In this document: piece after piece, positions 38,109-46,283 of the stretch | How positions within the stretch are numbered: position 1 is the stretch's first letter | How the letters are laid out: each line of letters starts with the position of its first letter | Source: Pseudoneobacillus rhizosphaerae | Lineage (GTDB): Bacteria > Bacillota > Bacilli > Bacillales > Cytobacillaceae | Length of the DNA: 64,000 bases | NCBI RefSeq assembly: GCF_917563885.1 | Contig: NZ_CAKJTG010000002.1 | Coordinates: 1-64,000, forward strand | Direction of reading: 5' to 3' | Position numbers and translations under genes: made by a program | Notes under the pieces: model-generated | What the model was told of the DNA's origin: nothing | Databases searched by the model: none | Seen by the model: the letters and a program-made list of their open reading frames with translations, nothing else

Positions 38109-38603
38109 ATGGGTTCTCGGATGGGAAGGTTGGTTCCAAGTCGTGTGGCGGTTTATTTGTGGAAGAGGCTTCCGATTCCGAAGAGATGGCGGTCAAAGAT
38201 TATGTGGTATGCTAATGATCGCTTTCTGGTGGCTGTTTTGGGGCTGATTGTAAATGAGAAAAATGAAATATTATTATTAAAACATACGTATCGCTCTGAG
38301 CCATGGGGGGTGCCAAGTGGTTGGTTAGAATATGAGGATCCTCTAAAAGGCTTAGAGCGTGAAATATATGAAGAAACTGGCTTATCTGTTAGTGTTAAGA
38401 ATGTCTTGAATGTGAAGTATGCGCCGAATCCACATCGAATGGATGTGTATTGTGTAGGAGAATTTACTTCTGGTGAGTTTAAGAAGAGTGCGGAGATTTC
38501 TCAATATGGGTTTTTTCATTTAGAGAATTTGCCAGAAGGGTTATCCAGGTATCAACGTGGGTTTATTGTTGACTTTTTAGAAAATAGAATTCCCAATCGA
38601 TAA
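38109..38603 (+). CDS. Nudix hydrolase
   Basis: 164 residues. The Nudix box is complete (GWLEYEDPLKGLEREIYEET then GL), and HTYRSEPWGVPSG precedes it. These enzymes cleave nucleoside diphosphates linked to another group X. A basic N-terminus (KRLPIPKRWRSKIMW) might bind membrane or nucleic acid. The frame extends upstream to a GTG at 38076, but that start lies in a palindromic repeat. ATG at 38109 has AAAGGAGG eight bases ahead. The substrate is unknown. It is the only cytoplasmic housekeeping-type gene in the surface-protein island. Confidence 0.88.
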   Translation: MGSRMGRLVPSRVAVYLWKRLPIPKRWRSKIMWYANDRFLVAVLGLIVNEKNEILLLKHTYRSEPWGVPSGWLEYEDPLKGLEREIYEETGLSVSVKNVLNVKYAPNPHRMDVYCVGEFTSGEFKKSAEISQYGFFHLENLPEGLSRYQRGFIVDFLENRIPNR

Positions 38604-38628
38604 GGATCGATTGGGAATTCTGATTTTT
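38586..38628. terminator. Bidirectional terminator between convergent genes
   Basis: Perfect 16-bp arms AGAATTCCCAATCGAT/ATCGATTGGGAATTCT with a 4-nt loop and a T-run on the plus strand. It overlaps the Nudix stop codon region and serves the converging SLH gene too. Confidence 0.88.
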
Positions 38629-41600
38629 AAGGTGCTGTTGTAACAGCAGGTAGTGCATCAGTCGTTTTACCTGCAAAAGTAGCAATTGAATTGTCTCCAG
38701 CATCTTTAATATAGTGTACTGTAGAAGCTGTAGAAACGGTAAATTTAGTTCCAACTAGCCCAGCTGTATCACCTGTGAGTTTAACTTCTAATTTAGTTGC
38801 ATCGCCAGCTTTTAAGTTAACTGTGTAATCTTTACCAGCTACATATGTTTTACCAGTAGCATCAGTTAAGACTAAATCAGCAGCAGCTAATGGAGGAAGT
38901 GTAGCTAGTGCTTCATCAAAGCTAAGCGTAATGGTAGCACCGTCAGCTGTATGAGCTACTGTCACTGGATTGGTTCCTACAAGTTCAGGAGCCATTCCAT
39001 CAGCAACACCTGTCACAGTCGCAACACTAGTTAATTTTTGACCAGTAATCGTTTCTAATTTATTATCTGCCACTTTTACTGATAGAGCATTTAATTCAGC
39101 AGTAGATTTATCAGCTAGCTTGTCAGATGCTTTAACAGTTACGGTTACATGTGTTTTTCCATCTTTAATTTCTACATTATCAACAGAAGCTACCGATGTA
39201 TACGATTTATTATCCGGATCCGCATCCACATCTGAACCATCTACTAAAATTCCATCAGCCGTAACGGTTTTTAACTCGCCCGGAAATACTAATTCCAGTT
39301 TATTTAAGCCAACCGCTTTTGCAGTAAAGGTAGTTGGTGCTGTATCATTTTTAATATCAACAGCAGATGATAATGCAGTTGGAACATTTCCAGCTAAGTC
39401 AGCAATACGTCCAATTGTTAAATCATCACCCGTTTTAACTACAGCAGCAGGTTCTGCTCCACGGTATTTAACGGTAAGTTTCACACGTTTACCATCATTC
39501 CCAAATAATTCAACTTTGTCACCTGCAGCTAATTGGCCACCCGCAACTAAGTAATTATCTTTGTTAAGGGCTGAGTTAGGTCCAGTCGTTGCAACAGCTT
39601 CTGGGAATGATACATAAATGTATTGTTCTTTAGCCGTCGTGTTATCCACTAACGTGGCACTTGCTTCCGTTAAGTTGATCGGCGTTTTATCTGTTACAGT
39701 AAATGCTTGTGTAACCGTTGTTATTTTGTTAGCAGTTAGTGATTTATCGGTTACATCTTTCACTTCTACTGTGTAAGATCCACCAGCTAATTTGCCGCTT
39801 AATGTAACAGTAGCTTTTAATGTATCTTCATTAAATTTCAAGTCAGTAATGGTTTGAGTTATTTTTTTACCAGCCGAATCGGAAATCGTTAAATTACCCG
39901 CTGCCACGTTTACTTTTTCAGAAAACGTTAATTCTAGCGTATTTTCATTCGTTGCTACTACGTTTGAAACAGTTGGTGCTGTTCTGTCAGCCGTAATAGT
40001 TGCCGTTAATTTCACATCATCCGCTAATTTATTACCCCACATATCAACGACCGCTTTTTCATTAACGGCTTTTAATACAGATACCGTTACATTTCCTTCT
40101 GGTAAGATAAAGTCTTGAGTTGCAGGATTTGTATCAGAGAATCTTAATGTAAATTTCTTATTATCATCTGTATCTACAGATACTGGCTTCCAAGAAGAAT
40201 ACGTGTGGTAGAAGAAGTCAGCTGTTAATTTAGCTCCACCTTCTTGTGTAACTGCTTTGTCAAATTCTACAACTACTTCATTTTGAGAAGCAGAAACTAG
40301 TTTCGGTGTAGGAGCCGTAACATCCTTCTTATAATCTAAATTAAATGTTTTACCTACTGCAGCAAAGTTTGCATAGTCACTATATCCATTAACTTTTACT
40401 TCATAATTTCCTTCAGCTAATGTATTGGAACTTGTCGTAACGGTTAATGTACGGCCATCATTTGATAAAGCTTTATCCGCAACTCCAAAGATTCCATTGT
40501 TAATGAGTACAGAACCACTACCAGCTGAAGTTTCCTTTACAGGCTCACTGAATTTGATGGTAAAAGTATTTGGACCTGTCAGTGCAATAGATTCCATAAC
40601 CGGAATGGTTACATCTGTTACCCCAATCGTTTGGACAACATTCTCAGGTAATGATGCACCGCTCTCAAATTTCACATTACTTTTAACGGTGACTTCCACA
40701 TCTGATTGTTGAGAAATAGCATTCTTCAATGTTAAAGTTACTGATTTTCCGTCCTCGGAAACGGCAACCGCATCAACTGTATTTCCTTTTACAAGGAAGT
40801 TATCAGCTGTTACACCTGTAACAGCACTATTGAACGTTACGACTACTTCTTTTAAGTTCGTTCCACTTAGGCTATTAACCGTTGGTGCTACTACTGGCGG
40901 TGGAGTCACTACTGTATCTTGTGCTTCGATTGTACGGTGTAATAACATCGCGAATTGTTCACGTGTTACATTATCATTTGGCTTGTAGGCATTTCCAACA
41001 CCCTTCGCTAAGCCAAGATTGTACATAATTCCAATAGCATCTTCATGACCACTACCTGCTAGATCTGTAAATGGAGAGGTTTTATCTCCTTCTAAATCAT
41101 AGGCACGTACGATTACGGATGCCGATTGACCTCTAGTAAAGTTTCCATTTGGATTAAACGCGTCCGCTTTATTAAAATATCCAGCTGCTGTCGCTGCTGC
41201 AATTTCTTTATAATATGGATGTGTGGTTGGTACGTCTTTAAAGCCTGGGTCCGCTACATTATCCGTAGGTAGTTTAAGAGCTCTTACAAACATAACAGCT
41301 GCGTGCTGACGAGAAATTTCTTCTCTAGGATGGAATCCATCTGGATAACCCTTGATAACCCCTGCTTTTACAAGTGCCTCAATGGCAGGTGCACTTTCAC
41401 GATCTGGCTTAACGTCAGCAAAGCCTTTGTATTCTACTTCCACTTCAGCTGCATGTGCACGGTTATCATCGCCACCAAATAATCCACCAACAGCTGGTGA
41501 GAAGGCAAAGGATGTAACTAGCAAGCCTCCGACCATTATTTTTACCGTCGCTTGTTTTAGATTAGGTAGCTTACTACGGATATAATTGTTAACACTCTTG

Positions 41601-41734
41601 TCCAGGTCACCCTTCGTATTGTCATCAAGGCTCCCAAGTTCACGGGCAAATTCGGTATTACTTTGATCTAAGTATAAAAATAGTACGGTTTCGTTACCTT
41701 GCTTTTTCAATTCGTGGCGTAAAATTTGTACCAT
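38627..41734 (-). CDS. Second S-layer-type SLH protein with a long pre-signal extension
   Basis: 1035 residues. Unlike its paralogue, it begins with about 65 hydrophilic residues (NETVLFLYLDQSNTEFAREL to NYIRSKLPNLKQATVK) before a hydrophobic signal-like helix (IMVGGLLVTSFAFSPAVGGL) ending at AHAAE near residue 95. Three SLH domains follow (YKGFADVKPDRESAPAIEAL, FKDVPTTHPYYKEI, FTDLAGSGHEDAI), then Ig-like repeats like those of the main S-layer protein (SGTNLKEVVVTFNSAV, GPNTFTIKFSEPVK). The ATG has GGGAGG nine to ten bases upstream, so the extension is translated. It may mark the protein for a particular export route. It is probably an alternative or minor S-layer subunit. Confidence 0.87.
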   Translation of the reverse strand: MVQILRHELKKQGNETVLFLYLDQSNTEFARELGSLDDNTKGDLDKSVNNYIRSKLPNLKQATVKIMVGGLLVTSFAFSPAVGGLFGGDDNRAHAAEVEVEYKGFADVKPDRESAPAIEALVKAGVIKGYPDGFHPREEISRQHAAVMFVRALKLPTDNVADPGFKDVPTTHPYYKEIAAATAAGYFNKADAFNPNGNFTRGQSASVIVRAYDLEGDKTSPFTDLAGSGHEDAIGIMYNLGLAKGVGNAYKPNDNVTREQFAMLLHRTIEAQDTVVTPPPVVAPTVNSLSGTNLKEVVVTFNSAVTGVTADNFLVKGNTVDAVAVSEDGKSVTLTLKNAISQQSDVEVTVKSNVKFESGASLPENVVQTIGVTDVTIPVMESIALTGPNTFTIKFSEPVKETSAGSGSVLINNGIFGVADKALSNDGRTLTVTTSSNTLAEGNYEVKVNGYSDYANFAAVGKTFNLDYKKDVTAPTPKLVSASQNEVVVEFDKAVTQEGGAKLTADFFYHTYSSWKPVSVDTDDNKKFTLRFSDTNPATQDFILPEGNVTVSVLKAVNEKAVVDMWGNKLADDVKLTATITADRTAPTVSNVVATNENTLELTFSEKVNVAAGNLTISDSAGKKITQTITDLKFNEDTLKATVTLSGKLAGGSYTVEVKDVTDKSLTANKITTVTQAFTVTDKTPINLTEASATLVDNTTAKEQYIYVSFPEAVATTGPNSALNKDNYLVAGGQLAAGDKVELFGNDGKRVKLTVKYRGAEPAAVVKTGDDLTIGRIADLAGNVPTALSSAVDIKNDTAPTTFTAKAVGLNKLELVFPGELKTVTADGILVDGSDVDADPDNKSYTSVASVDNVEIKDGKTHVTVTVKASDKLADKSTAELNALSVKVADNKLETITGQKLTSVATVTGVADGMAPELVGTNPVTVAHTADGATITLSFDEALATLPPLAAADLVLTDATGKTYVAGKDYTVNLKAGDATKLEVKLTGDTAGLVGTKFTVSTASTVHYIKDAGDNSIATFAGKTTDALPAVTTAP

Positions 41735-41845
41735 TTAAAGTAGTCCTCCCTTTTTGATTAATCTTTTTAAGATTTTCCAATAACCTCATAAATTATTTAT
41801 CATTTATTAAATTTTTATATATTTTTTAAAAAAACTTTTTTTCCG

Positions 41846-42634
41846 TTAGTCAATTTGCTCTAGTAGAGCTTTCACCTGTTCGATTGGAACAGCAAGGCCT
41901 GAAGCCTTCTCATTGCTCGCTAACTTGGGGATTGTGGTGGCGTAGACCAAGCCAATGACTTCATTATTTTCTGTTAAAACGGGACTGCCGCTGTTTCCTC
42001 GAAAAATCGGCGCGGAAATTTGCATCACGGGTGTTTGGCGGTCATTTATTAACGTGAGCCCTTCGATTTCGCCTTCATTGGCAATCTGGGTGTACGCTAA
42101 CGGATTACCGATTACATAGATATGTTGTTTTTCCTGCCAGTTTTGAGTTTCTTGTAGCTTTAGGACTGGAAGGTTTTCGCCTGTTATTTCTAGGATAGCG
42201 ACGTCTAATTCAGGATTGTCTAGAATAACTTCTCCTTTATAGGCTTGCCCGTTTGGGAAGTAAATCCTTATTGTAATCATTTTTTCGATTACATGGGAGT
42301 TGGTAATGATGAGTCCGTCTTCTCGAATATTAAAGCCTGTTCCTTTTGAGCTCTCCCCCTCAATTGTCACTACCGCTTGTTTCGCCGTTTGAATCGATTC
42401 CTTTTGTGAGAGGCGGTAGGACGTTTTCACGAATTGGAGCGCAGGGATGTTGATGACGTTGGTCCAGATGGCTAGCCCGTTGATTAATAAGAAGAGGGCT
42501 AGAATGACTGCACCTACTTTAATCCCTTTTTGGCGTCTCTTTTTCCGTTTCATTTCTTTTTCGCTTACTTCCTCTACTCTGAAGAAATCCTCTATAGGTG
42601 GTTCTTCAAATAAATCCTTATCATCATGATCCAT
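41846..42634 (-). CDS. Membrane-anchored HtrA-like serine protease without PDZ
   Basis: About 262 residues. An acidic cytoplasmic start and a KRKKRRQKG stop-transfer patch precede one membrane helix (VGAVILALFLLINGLAIW, about 40-57). A trypsin-like domain follows with His114 (TNSHVIEK), Asp144 (NPELDVAIL) and Ser215 (RGNSGSPVL). There is no PDZ domain, unlike typical HtrA. It faces the outside and may cut or check exported proteins such as the SLH protein encoded next downstream, which lies 111 bp away on the same strand. The frame opens at 42739, but ATG 42634 with AAAGGA gives a sensible topology. Confidence 0.87.
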   Translation of the reverse strand: MDHDDKDLFEEPPIEDFFRVEEVSEKEMKRKKRRQKGIKVGAVILALFLLINGLAIWTNVINIPALQFVKTSYRLSQKESIQTAKQAVVTIEGESSKGTGFNIREDGLIITNSHVIEKMITIRIYFPNGQAYKGEVILDNPELDVAILEITGENLPVLKLQETQNWQEKQHIYVIGNPLAYTQIANEGEIEGLTLINDRQTPVMQISAPIFRGNSGSPVLTENNEVIGLVYATTIPKLASNEKASGLAVPIEQVKALLEQID

Positions 42635-42666
42635 AGACCTTATTCCTTTCAAATGCGATAAGAATG

Positions 42667-42689
42667 TACCAACCCTTTTAGGGTTGGTA
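42667..42689. terminator. Hairpin between metallopeptidase-SLT gene and HtrA-like gene
   Basis: Perfect TACCAACCC/GGGTTGGTA arms with a 5-nt loop. The T-run is weak on both strands. Confidence 0.45.
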
Positions 42690-42760
42690 TTTCTGGGTGG
42701 ATTTATGCAGTTGTGTGGTGAAGCCTGAAAGCTTCCCAAAAGAACATGCTGATCTTTTTG

Positions 42761-42862
42761 CGTGCACGTTTTCCCTTTTTTGTGCGGGTTTTGGGTACGT
42801 GAGAACTTCTCGCGTGCACGTTTTCCACCTTTTGAGTGGGTTTTTGGTACGTGAGAACTTCT
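42761..42862. repeat. Two tandem copies of a 50-bp non-coding repeat
   Basis: Two 50-bp units start with CGTGCACGTTTTCC and end with GGTACGTGAGAACTTCT. They are separated by 2 bp and lie at 42761-42810 and 42813-42862. They fill most of the gap between two surface-protein genes. Open frames across them on both strands are not credible genes. Confidence 0.7.
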
Positions 42863-43024
42863 GTGTGCTTGGTTCCCCCAAAAAAAAACACGCTAATGGT
42901 CGCCAAGAAAGATCTTTTGTGTCCTTATTATATATCAAAAACAAAAGAGGAAGACTCGACATGAGCCTCCCTCTTTCAACTTACCAACCATTATTATGGT
43001 TACCTGGTTTCGGATATTTAAACC

Positions 43025-45490
43025 CTACTTCTTTTCGATTGTTCTCATTAGGAATAATGAGAATTGAGATCTTGTAACGTGTCCATTTGGACGGAACTCG
43101 CCACCGGATGTGACTGTGATGTTGTTGTACGCTAGGGTGTTAATGTAGTCGTAGCTCCAGTCTGTTTTCTTTACATCTGTGAAGCTGGCGTTTTCTAGTG
43201 ACGGTTTGTAGATATTTTTATAAGCTTCAGCCATGATTTGAGCCATTTGTGCTCTTGTTAAGGTTCCTTTTGGATTAAGACTACCGTTTCTGCCCATGAA
43301 GCCATATGCTTCTACAATCGCCATTTCTCGGTAGTTTGCATCACCAGGTTTCATGTCCGTTGCTTTCATTGTGTACCCTTCTGGGAGTGTTAAGCCAAGT
43401 TCCTTCACTAACATCGCTGCGGCTTGGCGGCGTGTTAAGGCTTGGTTTGGTTTAAACGTTCCATCTGGGTAGCCTGAGATAATTTTTTTCAATTGAAGAT
43501 AGGTTATGGCACTTGCTGACTCTCCAAAAGTGACGTCTTTAAAAAGAGTGACGTTTCCTTCTACTATATTAGAGGAAGAAATGTATCCTTCAAATCCGTT
43601 CCCTTTCACTTCGTACATACTGTAATGATTTTCTTTTTCCGCGACTTCAAATGGTCCGGCGATAATTTCAAGCGGTGTGTAATGCGGTAGCTGCTTTTTG
43701 ACCGATCCATTTACACCGTTACGTAGGTTGGAGAAGCTTAATTGATTATTCCATGCGTAAACCATTTTTCCTTTAGACCACATTTGTCTTGATTTGTCGT
43801 TTAGATTTGGCCATTTGTACTCGCTATCAGCGAACACCATGATATCTGGCTTATCTGGGTACGGATAGGTAATGTTTATTTTTTCAATATCATTATAGGT
43901 AATTGGAAATAATGAATGCTTCCTGATGGTGTCGATGACCTTTTCCTGATAAGCAAGAGCACCGTTGATAGTTGGGTCATTTCTTTTTGAAAGACCGTTA
44001 TAAGCCATGATAGCAAAGTACCAGTCCGCGACAACGGATGGATTTTTATCATTAATTTTCGGTAAATTTGGGTTGTTCCATTTTTCTTTTAAAATTTTTG
44101 CGCCAATTTGGATATTATAACGAGTATCCCATTTCAGGCGCTCAAGGTCGATACCCTTAGAGATGGCTTCCACTTCAGGCAGTGTTACCTGCATGATGCC
44201 GATCCCACCGTCGGAGGAAATATTTGGCTGACCTGCTGAATTATATTGTTGCATGGCCGTTTCGTTATAAGCAATTGCTTTCAAAATTTCTGGTGGAATG
44301 CCGTTTTCAACTGCGATTTCGCGAAGCATCGTTTTAATTTCTGATGCGTTGTAGATTTTGGAATCCTTAAAAACTTCTACCCCACTCGTTACATTGGAAG
44401 CAATGTTTTTATAGTTTAATTTGAGTGATTTTGCACCACGATTAAATCCAATGTCTGAGTGCTGAATGGCTGTTAAGCGCATTGTTTCGCTTTCGGTTTT
44501 ATCCAGAACCCAATTCACATCACTTGATAGCTGGCGATAGTTGTACCATTTATTGGATTCCTCTGTATCCTTAATCGTGTCTAAACGGACAGATTCATAC
44601 CTTCCAGTTCCTTCGGTTGCATGAACGTACGTCGGTTTTTGATTCATGTTTTGCAATAATAATTGGAGGTTATACATATTAGCATTGTATGAATTCATTT
44701 CATAGCTAGTTAAATAAAATGGAAGTGCTGACTTAGGCTCATAGTTGGGAAGATACTTGTTCCAGTACTCCTGAATGGTCGGAACATCAAATGGTGTTGG
44801 TAATTCAACATTCATTTGGGCTCCCACTTTAATTGCCGTATCGGATCCAAAGAGCTGAACATAGTCCTCTGCCATGATTTCTGGCAGTGCCCAAACGTAT
44901 TCACCGAAGGGTTTATCATGGGCTGGAGAGGAAGTTGATTGTACACCTCTACTTTTTGCATATTCGCTCGTTTTCCAAGTGCCCGGCATTTTATTTTCTT
45001 TATTTAATAGATGGTAAAAGGTGAAATGATGGCCGTATTCATGGGAAAGCGTGTAGGCCATACTTTGGATTGTAGTGTTTTCATTTCCACCGAAAAGATA
45101 AATCGTTCGGTTGCTTAAAAGCGATACATTAGTTGAGGTGAATTTGTAATTCGCCATGTATTCACCTAAAACGTTTTCACCAGCAGGGCTGTTTGGAATG
45201 ATGACAATTTTGCCTAATAAAGCAAGTTCTTCACCGTGTTTATTTTTTAAAAGCTCAGCTTCAAGTTGCTTGAGCTTATCCGTTATTTTCCATAAGCTGC
45301 TATAGCTTTCGAAGGTTACACCGCTTTTTTCGCCTTTATATTGGGCAACAAGAGTGTGGGCATCCTCATAACCGCTCTGTGCAGACTTCGTTCGCACCTC
45401 GTCTACGACTTTCGCATCCGCTTGTGTGTTTAGTCCAAAGATTAATAGAATTGAGCTGAATAGTAGTGATAGTAGCGTTTTATTCGTCAC
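43025..45490 (-). CDS. Zinc-peptidase-like, lytic transglycosylase and SLH fusion protein
   Basis: 821 residues. A signal peptide ends near residue 26. Residues about 40-330 form a gluzincin-like metallopeptidase region with HEYGHH at 150-155 and a downstream EIMAEDY at 204-210 that could supply the third ligand. An SLT/lytic transglycosylase domain follows at about 375-530 with Glu410 (AIAYNETAMQQY) and GGIGIMQV. An SH3-like part precedes three SLH domains from about 650. It would cut glycan strands, and perhaps proteins, at the cell surface. GTG start with GGGAGG six bases upstream. The C-terminal 450 residues are paralogous to the shorter protein at 46284-47741. Confidence 0.87.
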   Translation of the reverse strand: MTNKTLLSLLFSSILLIFGLNTQADAKVVDEVRTKSAQSGYEDAHTLVAQYKGEKSGVTFESYSSLWKITDKLKQLEAELLKNKHGEELALLGKIVIIPNSPAGENVLGEYMANYKFTSTNVSLLSNRTIYLFGGNENTTIQSMAYTLSHEYGHHFTFYHLLNKENKMPGTWKTSEYAKSRGVQSTSSPAHDKPFGEYVWALPEIMAEDYVQLFGSDTAIKVGAQMNVELPTPFDVPTIQEYWNKYLPNYEPKSALPFYLTSYEMNSYNANMYNLQLLLQNMNQKPTYVHATEGTGRYESVRLDTIKDTEESNKWYNYRQLSSDVNWVLDKTESETMRLTAIQHSDIGFNRGAKSLKLNYKNIASNVTSGVEVFKDSKIYNASEIKTMLREIAVENGIPPEILKAIAYNETAMQQYNSAGQPNISSDGGIGIMQVTLPEVEAISKGIDLERLKWDTRYNIQIGAKILKEKWNNPNLPKINDKNPSVVADWYFAIMAYNGLSKRNDPTINGALAYQEKVIDTIRKHSLFPITYNDIEKINITYPYPDKPDIMVFADSEYKWPNLNDKSRQMWSKGKMVYAWNNQLSFSNLRNGVNGSVKKQLPHYTPLEIIAGPFEVAEKENHYSMYEVKGNGFEGYISSSNIVEGNVTLFKDVTFGESASAITYLQLKKIISGYPDGTFKPNQALTRRQAAAMLVKELGLTLPEGYTMKATDMKPGDANYREMAIVEAYGFMGRNGSLNPKGTLTRAQMAQIMAEAYKNIYKPSLENASFTDVKKTDWSYDYINTLAYNNITVTSGGEFRPNGHVTRSQFSLFLMRTIEKK

Positions 45491-45645
45491 AATGTACCTC
45501 CCATTTACCGCTTTTCTAGTATTATAGCAGACTATTAATCTCGGGACATCTCCTATAAAACTGGAAAAAGTATATTTAGGATGTGATTGGATAAAAGGTT
45601 AATGGACTGAATATTTATTTAACAAGGACTTATTTACAGGAGGGG

Positions 45646-45906
45646 ATGGCTATTCGAAAAAATATATTTAAATTAGTTGGAACGGCCTTCTTTGTGGCTG
45701 GTTTTTATCTATTGATCGAATCACAGTGGGTGTATGCAGCTGTATGCTTTTTGATTGGTTTTTGGTATTTTGTACAGTCGGCTAGAGGTCAAGGTCCAGG
45801 GAAGAGAGCACGAGGCTATAGCACTGATAGTGATTATGGGAACGATGACAATCTTGCTGGCGAGGACTTTGATAGTGGGGATAGTGGTGGGGGTGGAGAT
45901 GACTAA
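45646..45906 (+). CDS. Small membrane protein, Gly/Asp-rich tail
   Basis: 86 residues. Two hydrophobic helices (LVGTAFFVAGFYLLIES and YAAVCFLIGFWYFVQSA, about 11-46) are followed by a basic stretch and an acidic, glycine-rich tail (DSGDSGGGGDD). No family recognised. The ATG sits unusually close to a strong AGGAGGGG (about 2-3 bp), so expression may be poor or the true start may be a rare downstream codon. It is divergent from the peptidase-transglycosylase gene. Confidence 0.65.
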   Translation: MAIRKNIFKLVGTAFFVAGFYLLIESQWVYAAVCFLIGFWYFVQSARGQGPGKRARGYSTDSDYGNDDNLAGEDFDSGDSGGGGDD

Positions 45907-46188
45907 AGAAAGTGAATATGAATATTAGTAGCCATTAAACATAAGGGCTCTGATAATTGCAAAACTTGGTAATTTTATGTATTTCAAAGCAGAAAGTGCT
46001 TCAACTGTAGGTGTTAAGCGTGATTTTTTCAGGGTAAAAAACCCGTTTCGAAAATAATTCTGACTAAGAATCCGTTATTTCCGACTTTTCAAGAGCCTTT
46101 TCCGACCTTTTACACGTTTATTCCGACCGTTTCCAGTATCATCCGGCTTTTTCACAATTCGGCCACTAATTTCCCAGCTCGATCTCCC
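45907..46188. other. Non-coding stretch with repeated TTCCGACC words
   Basis: No gene seen. Between 46070 and 46160 the words TTCCGAC, TTCCGACC and TTCCGACCG recur at roughly 20-30 bp spacing within a T-rich background. Function unknown. Confidence 0.4.
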
Positions 46189-46280
46189 TTTAACACACCA
46201 ACGCGCCGAGGGACTGTCCCTCGGCGCGTTAATGCTGTAAAGCCTGTGGGGACAGTCCCCCAGTACTTTAACGCAATAAA
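46189..46280. repeat. Palindromic GGGACWGTCCC element, copy B
   Basis: Starts with CTTTAACACACC. It then has a perfect 31-nt hairpin, arms AACGCGCCGAGGGAC/GTCCCTCGGCGCGTT around one base at 46200-46230. A second GGGGACAGTCCCCC core follows, then CTTTAACGCAATAAA. It lies at the 3' end of the transglycosylase-SLH gene and may act as its terminator. Confidence 0.85.
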
Positions 46281-46283
46281 ATT

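Noticed and set aside
42678-43077. Overlapping open frames of 67-126 residues on both strands
   Set aside because: They are built on the two-copy 50-bp repeat and lack ribosome sites and family similarity.
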